In this document: positions 54,948-63,959 of the stretch, piece by piece | Layout of the letters: every line of letters begins with the position of its first letter | How positions within the stretch are numbered: the stretch's first letter is position 1 | Source: an uncultured Phocaeicola sp. | GTDB taxonomy: Bacteria; Bacteroidota; Bacteroidia; Bacteroidales; Bacteroidaceae | DNA: 64,000 nucleotides | Assembly: GCA_944321335.1 (NCBI GenBank) | Contig: CALUKX010000002.1 | Coordinates: 110,161-174,160 of the forward strand | Direction of reading: 5' to 3' | Translations under genes and position numbers: made by a program | Notes under the pieces: generated by a model | What the model was told of the DNA's origin: nothing | Database searches by the model: none | What the model saw: the letters and a program-made list of their open reading frames with translations, nothing else

Positions 54948-55862
54948 ATGAAGGTCATTAATTATTCTATCATTATACCTCATAAAAATATTCCACAATT
55001 ATTACTTCGTTGTGTGTCTTCAATTCCACAAAGAGATGACACGCAAATTATTATTGTTGATGATAATAGTAATGATCAATCTATAAGATTTATACAAAAT
55101 TATATTCTTAATCAGTTTTGTAATATTGAGATCATTTATAACAAAGTGGGTCAAGGTGGAGGGTATGCAAGAAACTTAGGGCTCTCGGTAGCTCAGGGCA
55201 AATGGGTCTTATTTGCTGATGCAGATGATTTCTTTAACTATTGCATAAATGACGTCTTAAATGAATATTTAAATATTGATGCTGATATTATCTATTTTAA
55301 TGCCAATTCTGTTAATACAGATACATATCTACCATCAAATAGAGTAATGTATCTGAATAAAATGATAGAAATGTATAAAACGCAAAAAAATAAAGCAATT
55401 TTCAATCTGAAATATGCATTTGGTGAGCCATGGTGTAAATTAATTAATAGATCAATAATAACAAATTATCATATACAATTTGATACTACAATCATCCATA
55501 ATGATACAACATTTTCTTATTTATCTGGATTTTATTCAAACAAAATAATGGTTGATAATAGAGCTTTATATTGTGTTACTGATAGAATCGACAGCGTTTC
55601 AAAAAAATATTCTATAGACAGGCAACTTATTCGTACAGAAGTCTTTTCAAGAGCTAACAGATTCTTCCGGACACATAATATAAAGAGATTTGATATGAAA
55701 GCGTTAAGACCATTAATGCATTTCTTAAAACATAGAGATATAAAAAATTACAACCGATGTATGCATATTCTCATAGAGTCAGGAATGACTAAATGCGAGA
55801 TTCGTAAATATCAGGTAAAATATATTATACAATATCTAAAAAGTAGATTCTTATCACTTTAA
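54948..55862 (+). CDS. Glycosyltransferase family 2
   Basis: A 304-residue GT-A enzyme. The N-terminal nucleotide-binding part has SIIIPHKNIPQLLLRCVSSI, IIIVDDNSNDQS and GGGYARNLGLSVAQGKWVLFADADDFF, where DADD is the metal-binding DxD motif near 90. A basic C-terminal helix region follows. It transfers a sugar from a nucleotide donor to the lipid-linked chain in the cytoplasm; donor unknown. Confidence 0.92.
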   Translation: MKVINYSIIIPHKNIPQLLLRCVSSIPQRDDTQIIIVDDNSNDQSIRFIQNYILNQFCNIEIIYNKVGQGGGYARNLGLSVAQGKWVLFADADDFFNYCINDVLNEYLNIDADIIYFNANSVNTDTYLPSNRVMYLNKMIEMYKTQKNKAIFNLKYAFGEPWCKLINRSIITNYHIQFDTTIIHNDTTFSYLSGFYSNKIMVDNRALYCVTDRIDSVSKKYSIDRQLIRTEVFSRANRFFRTHNIKRFDMKALRPLMHFLKHRDIKNYNRCMHILIESGMTKCEIRKYQVKYIIQYLKSRFLSL

Positions 55863-55878
55863 TTATACTTTCTCTTTT

Positions 55879-56709
55879 ATGTCCCAAATAAAAATTTTAA
55901 TTTGCACACATAAAAAAGTTGATTTACCTCAAAATGCTATTTTCATGCCTATTCAAGTAGGCGCAGCATTATCAGATATACACTGGGGGATTCAACGCGA
56001 TGATGAGAAAATAAATATCAGTAAAAAAAATAAAAATTACTGTGAATTAACTGCTCATTATTGGTTTTGGAAGAATTATCAAGAATATGATTATGTAGGG
56101 CTATGCCACTACAGAAGATTCTTTGATATAGATTTTACCGAATCAAACATTACCAAACTTCTAAAACAAGCAGATGTTATTCTTCCTCAGCCAATAGTTC
56201 TTCCTCACTCGAATGGTTTTAATTTAAGCTCTGTATTAACCAGAGAGGATTTATATATTTTGATGTATATACTAAAAACACAATATCCTGATTATATGAA
56301 TGATGTAGAAGAGTATTTATTCAACTCAAACAAAAATATAGCATGCAATATGTTTATTACAAAGGCAAGCATATTCCAACAATATTCAGAATGGCTTTTC
56401 CCTCTTCTTCAAGAAACTGAAAAATATGTTCGTCTATCCGGCTATACACGACTTCAACGCATATATGGGTATTTCAGTGAAGTTTTATTACCGATTTGGA
56501 TAAAACATAATCACTTAAAAATCATATATACTCCGTTAACCGATTTTCCAAATACGCCACCTAAAAGAAATTTTATAAAAGAGAAATTGAGCAATCTTAG
56601 AAATAACATATGCTTCTATTTACAGAAAGGATTGAGACACAGAACATATCTAGCACCTCAATCAACAATAACAAGTATGAAAATAGACGGATTACCACTT
56701 TACGAATAA
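55879..56709 (+). CDS. DUF4422 capsule glycosyltransferase
   Basis: A 276-residue protein with the DUF4422 core (QIKILICTHKKVDLPQN at the N-terminus, YCELTAHYWFWKNYQEYDYVGLCHYRRFF split around residues 55-83, and later NMFITKASIFQQYSEWLFPLL). The family is GT-like and found almost only in capsule and LPS loci. Acceptor and donor cannot be told from sequence. It lies 16 bp after the GT2 gene. Confidence 0.9.
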   Translation: MSQIKILICTHKKVDLPQNAIFMPIQVGAALSDIHWGIQRDDEKINISKKNKNYCELTAHYWFWKNYQEYDYVGLCHYRRFFDIDFTESNITKLLKQADVILPQPIVLPHSNGFNLSSVLTREDLYILMYILKTQYPDYMNDVEEYLFNSNKNIACNMFITKASIFQQYSEWLFPLLQETEKYVRLSGYTRLQRIYGYFSEVLLPIWIKHNHLKIIYTPLTDFPNTPPKRNFIKEKLSNLRNNICFYLQKGLRHRTYLAPQSTITSMKIDGLPLYE

Positions 56710-56731
56710 TAACTAAAATATAAATATCAAC

Positions 56732-57484
56732 ATGAAACCAATTTTTATTGCAGGACCTTGTGTTATAGAAACACAGGATATTTTAGATGAAGTAGCGCAG
56801 GAATTAGTTCGAATCAACAAGAAATTTGGTATCAACATTATATTCAAATCCTCATTTGATAAAGCCAACAGGACGTCTATCAATTCCTATAGAGGTCCTG
56901 GTCTCGATAAAGGTTTAACAATGCTCAATGATATCAAGCAAAAATACGGTTTAAATATTCTCACTGATATCCACGAATCTTTCCAAGCAAAACCGGCAGG
57001 TGAAATCGTTGACGTACTGCAAATTCCAGCCTTTTTATGTAGACAGACTGATCTTTTGGTATCGGCAGCACAAACAGGTAAAATTGTCAATATCAAGAAA
57101 GCTCAATTCTTATCAGGAGAAGACATGCAATATCCTGTACAAAAGGTGCGTGAATCCGGCAATGACAATGTTTGGCTTACAGAGCGAGGTAATGTATATG
57201 GTTATAATAACCTAGCCGTTGACTTCAGAAACATTGCCGATATGAAGAAATATTCGGATGTTGTTATAATGGACTGCACCCATTCTGTACAACGACCAGG
57301 AGCAGCAGGAGGAAAAACAGGTGGAAACAGAGAATTTGTTCCTGCTATGGCATTGGCAGCCAAAGCTTTCGGTGCAAACGGATATTTCTTTGAAGTACAT
57401 CCTGATCCAGAAAAGGCGTTAAGTGATGGTCCCAATATGCTTTATCTCAAAGATTTAGAAACTGTCATAAAATCTCTGTTATAA
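56732..57484 (+). CDS. kdsA: 3-deoxy-8-phosphooctulonate synthase
   Basis: A 250-residue TIM-barrel aldolase. FIAGPCVIE at residue 4, FKSSFDKANRTS near 37, YRGPGL near 52, LTDIHE near 75, VLQIPAFLCRQTDLL near 92, and DCTHSVQRPG near 178 are all in place. It condenses arabinose-5-phosphate with phosphoenolpyruvate to make Kdo-8-phosphate. Because the lipid A pathway elsewhere in the genome should have its own copy, this is probably a dedicated capsule copy. It starts a tight kdsA-kdsC-kdsD group (1-bp gap, then overlap). Confidence 0.95.
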   Translation: MKPIFIAGPCVIETQDILDEVAQELVRINKKFGINIIFKSSFDKANRTSINSYRGPGLDKGLTMLNDIKQKYGLNILTDIHESFQAKPAGEIVDVLQIPAFLCRQTDLLVSAAQTGKIVNIKKAQFLSGEDMQYPVQKVRESGNDNVWLTERGNVYGYNNLAVDFRNIADMKKYSDVVIMDCTHSVQRPGAAGGKTGGNREFVPAMALAAKAFGANGYFFEVHPDPEKALSDGPNMLYLKDLETVIKSLL

Positions 57485-57485
57485 A

Positions 57486-57965
57486 ATGAATATTCCTCAT
57501 ATCAAAGCCATAGTCATGGATGTAGACGGAACTTTGACTGATGGTAAAATCTATATGGGCACATCAGGCGAATTGATAAAAGCCTTTGATATCAAAGACG
57601 GATTTATATTAGCCCGATTATCAGACTACAATATCACCCCCATCATCATAACAGGAAGAAAATCTGATATTTTATTGAATAGATGTAAGGAACTAAATAT
57701 AAAAGAAATACATCAAGGAATATCTGATAAAATCGATTGCCTTAAAAAAATCATTGGAAAATATAATTATACACTTACAGAGACTGCCTATATCGGAGAT
57801 GACCTGAATGACAAAGACTGTATGAATCTGTGTGGCTTCTCTGGATGCCCTTCTGATGCTATAACGGCAATTAAAGATTGTGTAAACTATATCTGTAAAA
57901 ATAAAGGAGGTAATGGTGCAGTCAGAGAATTTATTGACTTAATAATAAAAAACAATGGAAACTAA
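57486..57965 (+). CDS. kdsC: 3-deoxy-D-manno-octulosonate 8-phosphate phosphatase
   Basis: A 159-residue C0-type HAD phosphatase without a cap domain. The nucleophile motif is VMDVDGTLTDG (about 11-21). Motif II is IIITGRKS near 55, the lysine is in GISDKIDCLKK near 83, and motif III is YIGDDLNDKDC near 105. It works as a tetramer and dephosphorylates Kdo-8-P. It overlaps kdsD by 11 bp. Confidence 0.94.
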   Translation: MNIPHIKAIVMDVDGTLTDGKIYMGTSGELIKAFDIKDGFILARLSDYNITPIIITGRKSDILLNRCKELNIKEIHQGISDKIDCLKKIIGKYNYTLTETAYIGDDLNDKDCMNLCGFSGCPSDAITAIKDCVNYICKNKGGNGAVREFIDLIIKNNGN

Positions 57966-58899
57966 ACAATATGCTATCAAATGCTTCAAAGATGAAGCAC
58001 AAGCAATTTTAGATCTTATACCTCAACTTACTGATGATTTTGACAAAGCAGTTGAGCTTATCTATCACTGTAAGGGAAAACTTATTATTACTGGTGTAGG
58101 AAAGTCGGGACATATCGGTGCTAAAATCGCTGCGACATTAGCCAGTACAGGAACTCCTTCCTTTTTTGTGAATCCATTGGATGCCTATCATGGAGACCTG
58201 GGAATGTTTAGTACCGAAGATGTGGTTTTAGCTATTTCAAACTCTGGAAATACAGACGAATTATTACGTTTTATTCCATTATTGCTGGAAAGAAATATTC
58301 CTATAATTGGAATGTCAGGAAACCCGAAATCTTTATTAGCCCAATATGCCACTTGCCACTTAAATATCGCTGTTAAACGTGAGGCCTGCCCACTTAACCT
58401 CGCTCCTACCTCATCAACGACAGCAACTCTTGCTATGGGAGATGCTTTAGCCTGCGCATTAATGGAAGTAAGACATTTCAAGGCCTCTGATTTTGCACAA
58501 TTCCATCCAGGCGGAAGCCTTGGGAAACGTTTATTATCAAAAGTAAAGGATTACATGGTTTCTACCAATCTCCCAATAGTATCATTAGATGATAAAATCA
58601 GCGATACAATCATTGAAATCAGCAAGACTAAGCAAGGTATTGCGGTGGCAATAGATAATGGCAAAATAGTTGGTGTTGTAACAGATGGAGATGTTCGTAG
58701 AGCCATGCAAACAAAACAGGATATATTCTTTACACTTACTGTAAAAGAAATAATGAGTACCAGTCCAAAAATCATAAAGGATTCAGCTAAGCTTTCCGAT
58801 GCAGAATCTTTGATGCGAAAATACAACATTCATACTTTAGTTGTCGTTAATGATACCCAACAATTTGTGGGTATTATAGATTCTTTTGCTTGTCTATAA
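57955..58899 (+). CDS. kdsD: D-arabinose-5-phosphate isomerase (KpsF/GutQ)
   Basis: A 314-residue protein. The SIS domain covers about 30-180 (LIITGVGKSGHIGAKIAATLASTGTPS, AISNSGNTDELL, CPLNLAPTSSTTATLAMGDALA). Two CBS domains follow (about 200-255 and 265-314). It converts ribulose-5-phosphate to arabinose-5-phosphate, the kdsA substrate. The second CBS ends IIDSFACL where homologues read like IVDLHDLL, so the last residues may have shifted frame; the total length is near normal. Confidence 0.93.
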   Translation: METKQYAIKCFKDEAQAILDLIPQLTDDFDKAVELIYHCKGKLIITGVGKSGHIGAKIAATLASTGTPSFFVNPLDAYHGDLGMFSTEDVVLAISNSGNTDELLRFIPLLLERNIPIIGMSGNPKSLLAQYATCHLNIAVKREACPLNLAPTSSTTATLAMGDALACALMEVRHFKASDFAQFHPGGSLGKRLLSKVKDYMVSTNLPIVSLDDKISDTIIEISKTKQGIAVAIDNGKIVGVVTDGDVRRAMQTKQDIFFTLTVKEIMSTSPKIIKDSAKLSDAESLMRKYNIHTLVVVNDTQQFVGIIDSFACL

Positions 58900-58910
58900 T
58901 ATGTTTTAAA

Positions 58911-59882
58911 ATGAACAATATAGTAGAAACAAATACACGCATGGACTGGCTTGATACAGTCAAAGCTATAGGAATGATTTTAGTATATATAGGTCATTGT
59001 AATATACCGGGGTGGAATAAATACATATATCTTTTCCATATGCCTTTATTCTTCTTTATCAGTGGTTATCTATGGAATAAAGAAAAAAATCAAAAGTTAG
59101 ACTCTTCAACATTTATAAAAAAGAAAATAAAAGCATACATTATTCCTTATTTTAAAATTGCAACTATCTGTTTTATTATTTATGGTATATTTATAAACTT
59201 TTTTCGTTTAGGAGGCTTTACTACAGATTTTTTTCAACAACTCTTTAAATATATTTATGGTATATTTATCTATTCCAGAGGTACAGTTGAATGGTTACCT
59301 CAATGTAGTCCTATATGGTTCCTTACGTGTTTGTTTTGTGCAGAAATTATTTATTATTTCATAATGAGGATGAAATATCCGATTATTGGAGTTATTTTTT
59401 CTTGCTTTATAGGCTTTATTTTTTCTAAATGTATTAAAGCACCATGGAATATTGATAATGCCTTTTCTGCAATATTTTTTCTATACATTGGAATGCAAGT
59501 TAGGCAATATTGGAAAACTTTGACTAATTGGAAGATAATTCTTCCCTTGCTTGTAATCTCAGGAATAATAATCTACACCAATGAAACTTTAGTCGATTTT
59601 GATGGTAATAGATATTCTAATATGCTAATGATGTACATAAAATCTACTATTATCTCCCTCTCTGTATTAACATTTGTTTACAAATGGGGGGGGGTAAAAT
59701 GGCTTTCTTTCTTTGGAAAAGAAACAATAGTACTATTTGGATATAACTATTTAATTAATATCGTCGCTTTTAAACTATGTAACAGTAATGTTTATTTTGC
59801 TCTGATAGTTGCAATAATGTTAGGAGCAACATTAGTTTTAACTGTAAGTAAGTTTGAAAAAATAAAAAAGATTATAAGATAA
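58911..59882 (+). CDS. Acyltransferase family 3 membrane protein
   Basis: A 323-residue protein from the ATG at 58911; a TTG start at 58890 would lie inside kdsD. Ten or so membrane helices. The family signature is at the N-terminus (RMDWLDTVKAIGMILVYIGHCNIPGW with the catalytic histidine, and FFFISGYLWNKEK near 46). It transfers acetyl or similar groups to sugars on either face of the membrane. Unlike the hexapeptide enzyme, it is an integral membrane protein. Confidence 0.88.
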   Translation: MNNIVETNTRMDWLDTVKAIGMILVYIGHCNIPGWNKYIYLFHMPLFFFISGYLWNKEKNQKLDSSTFIKKKIKAYIIPYFKIATICFIIYGIFINFFRLGGFTTDFFQQLFKYIYGIFIYSRGTVEWLPQCSPIWFLTCLFCAEIIYYFIMRMKYPIIGVIFSCFIGFIFSKCIKAPWNIDNAFSAIFFLYIGMQVRQYWKTLTNWKIILPLLVISGIIIYTNETLVDFDGNRYSNMLMMYIKSTIISLSVLTFVYKWGGVKWLSFFGKETIVLFGYNYLINIVAFKLCNSNVYFALIVAIMLGATLVLTVSKFEKIKKIIR

Positions 59883-59887
59883 CAACA

Positions 59888-60529
59888 ATGAAAACAGTAG
59901 CATTTGTTCCTATTCGTCTCAACAGTAAACGAGTAGCTGGTAAAAACATGAAAATGTTAGGTGGGAAACCATTAATGTGCCATATTCTAGAAACACTGGT
60001 AAAAGTAAAGAATATCGATGAGGTGTATGTCTATTGTAGTTCAGAAGACGTAATCCCCTATCTTCCACAAGGTGTCAAATTCAAGAAAAGAAGCATCGAA
60101 TTAGACAGAGATGAAACTTTGGGCAAGGAAATTTATGAGGCTTTTGTAAATGAAGTTGATGCGGATATTTATGTCCTTGCTCATACCACGTCTCCATTTA
60201 TGAAAGTTTCAACTGTTGAAAATGCATTGAATAAGATAATAGAAGAAGACTATGATTCCGCTTTCAGTGCAGAAAAGATTCAAACATTTGCATGGTACAA
60301 TGGAAAACCTTTAAACTACAGTCTTAAAGAAATTCCACGTACACAAACCATAGAGCCTGTTTATGTAGAGACGAGTGCATTTTTTATGTTTAAACGAGAT
60401 ATATGGAAAATCCATAAACAACGTATTGGATTTAAACCTTATATGGCAGAAGTTGATAAGATTGAAGGTGTAGATATTGACTGGCCGGAAGATTTCGAAT
60501 TTGCTGAAAAAATCTTTGAGTCGCGATGA
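59888..60529 (+). CDS. CMP-sugar synthetase (acylneuraminate/Kdo cytidylyltransferase family)
   Basis: A 213-residue CTP transferase. FVPIRLNSKRVAGKNMKMLGG at residue 6 is the CTP-binding loop; YVYCSSED near 49 and VLAHTTSPFMK near 100 follow. The Asp in DIDWPEDFEFAEKIF near the C-terminus matches NeuA-type enzymes. Next to kdsA/C/D it probably activates Kdo or a relative as CMP-sugar. By sequence it is closer to NeuA-like enzymes than to typical KdsB, so the substrate might also be another nonulosonate. Overlaps the next gene by 4 bp. Confidence 0.87.
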   Translation: MKTVAFVPIRLNSKRVAGKNMKMLGGKPLMCHILETLVKVKNIDEVYVYCSSEDVIPYLPQGVKFKKRSIELDRDETLGKEIYEAFVNEVDADIYVLAHTTSPFMKVSTVENALNKIIEEDYDSAFSAEKIQTFAWYNGKPLNYSLKEIPRTQTIEPVYVETSAFFMFKRDIWKIHKQRIGFKPYMAEVDKIEGVDIDWPEDFEFAEKIFESR

Positions 60530-61515
60530 AAAAAGTCTTTTTTATTAATTCACACACAACATTCTTAACAGCTCAGGGTACAATAAATTACCTAGGACTC
60601 AATAAAGAATCAATTATTTTCTTATATGTAAGAAATTATAAGAATTCTTTATTTAAAGTGTCTTATAAAACAATTGATGCTTCAGAGTTGTACGAAGAAT
60701 GTGAATTTTTATTTAAGAATTATTTTGTAAGGAAACGCATAATAGCAGATATTGACAAGTTCATTAAGAACTATATAAATGATGAATATGAACTTTTCGC
60801 TCCTCACCTTGGGAATGGGTTGTATCAGCTTTTTTATACTAATCCTAACTGCAAGAAACTTTCTTATATTCAGGAAGGCGGAATTCCATTTAAATCTGCA
60901 TACAAGACATCCTTAACACCACTTGAATATCTGATTATTACAATTTACAATAAACATCTGCTGACAAAGAGAGTCTGGAAACCGTTTAGATGGTATGTAA
61001 AAGGATATATGAAAGACAATAGTGTTATTGATTCCTATGCTACATCAGATTCTTTTTTTAAGTATCTGCCTTCAATAAACCATATTATCAAATGGCCATA
61101 TTGTAAACTGGACATAACAATAAAAAAGGAGTCCTGTATCTTTATTTTCGATGGATTCTCACATCATCAATTCATTGAACAAGACTTTTATTTAAAAATG
61201 TGTGAAAGACTTATTCAGGAAACTAAAAAAGAATACAATTATATCAGATTCCATCCAGTTCAAGATACAGATGAGCGGAATAAGATTTTGAACATTTTTA
61301 AAAGATTTAATGCAGATTTCGAGATAATGGATGAAAGCATACCATTTGAGTTGATTATTTCATCAGTTCAAAATTTAACTATAGCAGGTTTTGGAAGTTC
61401 TCTGTTATTCTTTGCCAGAGATTTTGGACATAATGTCATATGCAAAGACAAATGGTTAATATCTTCAAAAAAATACAGAATCTACCGAAAAAAATCTGGA
61501 TTTGATTGGTTTTAA
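60526..61515 (+). CDS. Sialyltransferase-like glycosyltransferase, probably CMP-sugar dependent
   Basis: A 329-residue GT-B-like protein. MKKVFFINSHTTFLTAQG, the central YIQEGG near 130, and the late pair RFHPVQDTDERN near 243 and GFGSSLLFFARDFG near 290 resemble bacterial sialyl/polysialyl and GT52-type transferases, in which an HP motif and an SS motif bind CMP. The direct overlap with the CMP-sugar synthetase gene supports the call. It may add the Kdo-like residue. Moderate certainty on family. Confidence 0.7.
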   Translation: MKKVFFINSHTTFLTAQGTINYLGLNKESIIFLYVRNYKNSLFKVSYKTIDASELYEECEFLFKNYFVRKRIIADIDKFIKNYINDEYELFAPHLGNGLYQLFYTNPNCKKLSYIQEGGIPFKSAYKTSLTPLEYLIITIYNKHLLTKRVWKPFRWYVKGYMKDNSVIDSYATSDSFFKYLPSINHIIKWPYCKLDITIKKESCIFIFDGFSHHQFIEQDFYLKMCERLIQETKKEYNYIRFHPVQDTDERNKILNIFKRFNADFEIMDESIPFELIISSVQNLTIAGFGSSLLFFARDFGHNVICKDKWLISSKKYRIYRKKSGFDWF

Positions 61516-61683
61516 TAACCTATCATTATATGCGGAAGATATTCCATTATTTTTTATAAAATTCCTGATATAAATAGACACTGGAAATGAATTAGGCCAC
61601 AATCTCAAAGAAACTTTAATCTGAATTTTCAGTAAAACGAACAACTTTTCAGTAATAAAGTCAAGATAAATTACAATATTATC

Positions 61684-63558
61684 ATGAACAATAGATTAAT
61701 CAATTTAATAGATAGACATGATATTATATCATTCGACATTTTTGATACTTTAATTAAAAGAAATGTCAGATATCCTCAAGACATATTTTCAGTTGTTGAA
61801 AAAGAATTCAATGCAACATCCACCAATGCAATTACAGACTTTAAAACTCAACGTATTGAAGCAGAGAAAAAAGCAAGATGTTTGTCTGCTAAAGAAGATA
61901 TTACTATAGAAGAAATATATCAACTGCTCTCATATGAAGAGAAAGTTAGAAAGATCTTAATGAATTTAGAAATAAATTGTGAAAAAAAATTCTTAACAAC
62001 CAATATTGCTATTAAAGAAGTTTTCAACTATGCTATTTCCAAAAAGAAGACTATTATTTTAGTTTCTGATATGTATCTGCCTTATACTTTCTTCGTGGAT
62101 ATATTATCAACATTAGGATATACAGGATATTATAAATTATATGTGTCTTCGAGTATAGGCTTGACTAAAGCATCTGGCAGGTTATTTCAATTTATTTTAA
62201 AGGAAAATAATTGGGAACCATCCAAAATTCTCCACATAGGAGATGCAAAAAAGGCTGATTGGATACGTCCTCGACTGCTAGGTATACATTCTTACAAAAT
62301 CCCTAATTATGTAAATAATATGCTCTATAGCAATAAGGATATTTCAAATGACCTTAATTATAACATACTTTCCAGTTTTATAAATAATACGGTACTTAGT
62401 TATACAGAAAATCGCTATAAACAAATTGGATATGAAACATTAGGACCGTTTATATATGGATTTTGTGTATGGTTACATGAATATAAAATAAAGTTCAACC
62501 TAAAAAGAATACTTTTTTTATCAAGAGATGGATACATTATTTACTCAGCCTATAAAAAATTATTTCCGAAAGATGAATGCAAATATATATATGTTTCTAG
62601 AAGAAGTTTAACTGTTCCTTTAATTCATAAACAAAAAAATTTAAAAGAAGTATTTGATTTGATACCAACTAATAGATTTACCCAAATACAAATAATATTA
62701 GACAGACTTGGTATTGATTATAAGCAATATGAATCATTAATTAAAGATTGTGGCTTAAAAAAAGACACTTCCTTCACAAAAGAAGAGTTTTTAAAAGATT
62801 CTCGTTTCTTAAAACTCTATTCGTTACTGGAAAAGCAAATAAAAGAAAATTCATTTAACGAATATAAATCTCTTGAATCGTATATTAAACAACTTAATTT
62901 ACAAGAAAAAGAAGGAATTGTTGATTTGGGTTGGAATGGAACAATACAAAATTCTTTTGAAAAGATTATAAAAGATTTAAATCTCAAAACAACCATGTAT
63001 TCTTTCTATGTTGGCATAAAATTAAATAGAGAGAACACCTTCGGATATATTTTCAGTCCGAAAGATAATACTTTAAGAGTCCCTATATTAGGATTTCTTG
63101 GTTTAGTTGAAACTTTATTTAGTGCGAATCATGGTTCAGTAAAAAGATATATAAACACAAGTGAAGTGGAATTCTATGACTTTGAATATACTCAGAATAA
63201 CTTTGCCATAGAGAATTATAAGATAATAAAAGAAATTCAAAATGGTGCATTGGATTTCGTAAGAAATATGCATCAAAGTAAGATATCAGATTCAATCAAG
63301 TGGAATCAGAACATTGCTTTCAATAACATTCAAAATTTAGGGATATATCCACACAATAAAGAGCTTCAATGCTTTGGTGATTTCTATTATTTCGACCATC
63401 AAATATATTATTTAGCTCGACCGTCATTGACTACAAATTTAACAAAAGAATTATCTTCATCTACATGGAAAATAGGTTTCCTAAAACGATTATTAAGATT
63501 ACCATTACCATATCTTAAAATCTATACGTTTATCTGGAATAAAACGCACCATGAATAG
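61684..63558 (+). CDS. HAD-domain capsule protein with a long C-terminal extension
   Basis: A 624-residue protein. Residues about 12-210 form a HAD module: ISFDIFDTLIKRNV (nucleophile Asp), TIILVSDMYLP near 118, and ILHIGDAKKADW near 187. The second part (about 245-624) has FLSRDGYIIYSAYKKLFP, YIYVSRRSLTVPLI and EGIVDLGWNGTIQNSF, a pattern seen in capsule-locus HAD-like proteins of unknown activity. It is the last intact gene of the cassette. A phosphatase or glycan-modifying role is inference. A 168-bp gap precedes it. Confidence 0.82.
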   Translation: MNNRLINLIDRHDIISFDIFDTLIKRNVRYPQDIFSVVEKEFNATSTNAITDFKTQRIEAEKKARCLSAKEDITIEEIYQLLSYEEKVRKILMNLEINCEKKFLTTNIAIKEVFNYAISKKKTIILVSDMYLPYTFFVDILSTLGYTGYYKLYVSSSIGLTKASGRLFQFILKENNWEPSKILHIGDAKKADWIRPRLLGIHSYKIPNYVNNMLYSNKDISNDLNYNILSSFINNTVLSYTENRYKQIGYETLGPFIYGFCVWLHEYKIKFNLKRILFLSRDGYIIYSAYKKLFPKDECKYIYVSRRSLTVPLIHKQKNLKEVFDLIPTNRFTQIQIILDRLGIDYKQYESLIKDCGLKKDTSFTKEEFLKDSRFLKLYSLLEKQIKENSFNEYKSLESYIKQLNLQEKEGIVDLGWNGTIQNSFEKIIKDLNLKTTMYSFYVGIKLNRENTFGYIFSPKDNTLRVPILGFLGLVETLFSANHGSVKRYINTSEVEFYDFEYTQNNFAIENYKIIKEIQNGALDFVRNMHQSKISDSIKWNQNIAFNNIQNLGIYPHNKELQCFGDFYYFDHQIYYLARPSLTTNLTKELSSSTWKIGFLKRLLRLPLPYLKIYTFIWNKTHHE

Positions 63559-63608
63559 ATTTCATTCTCTAAATATACTCTGCATTTATAAACAATTGAA
63601 TTTACTAT

Positions 63609-63884
63609 GGATTTATCAAATAAAATTAAAGTTTTTGCAGGTACTAAATCACAATATCTTGCTAAAAAATTTGTAACAACCTAAATTGTGATTTAGGTAA
63701 CATGATCATCAATCACTTTGCGGACGGTGAATTTGCAGTATCTTACGAAGAGTCAATTAGAGGAAAATACGTATTCCTAGTACAATCTACTTTTCCAAAT
63801 TCAGATAACTTAATGGAGCTTTTACTAATGATTGATGCTGCTAAACGTGCATCAGCTAAAAGTATAATCGCTGTAGTACCGTAA
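63609..63884 (+). pseudogene. prs: Broken fragment of ribose-phosphate pyrophosphokinase
   Basis: ATG at 63609 reads IKVFAGTKSQYLAKKFVTT, then hits a stop. A +1 shift near 63683 restores LNCDLGNMII and then NHFADGEFAVSYEESIRG, VFLVQSTFPNSDNLMELLLMIDAAKRASAKSIIAVVP, the well-known N-terminal 100 residues of Bacteroidetes Prs. It then stops at TAA where YFGW is expected. So the piece has a frameshift and lacks about two thirds of the gene. Its AT-rich codons match the cassette, not the core genes. Confidence 0.85.
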
Positions 63885-63959
63885 GCAGTCACTTTAGACC
63901 GTATTGCGCACCCCCGATATAACCTCTACATTCGCTACCAATCCCAATCGTAGTGAATT
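63885..63959. other. Short stretch after the prs fragment
   Basis: About 75 bp of more GC-balanced sequence, where the host chromosome may resume. No ORF or hairpin terminator is visible. Confidence 0.3.
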
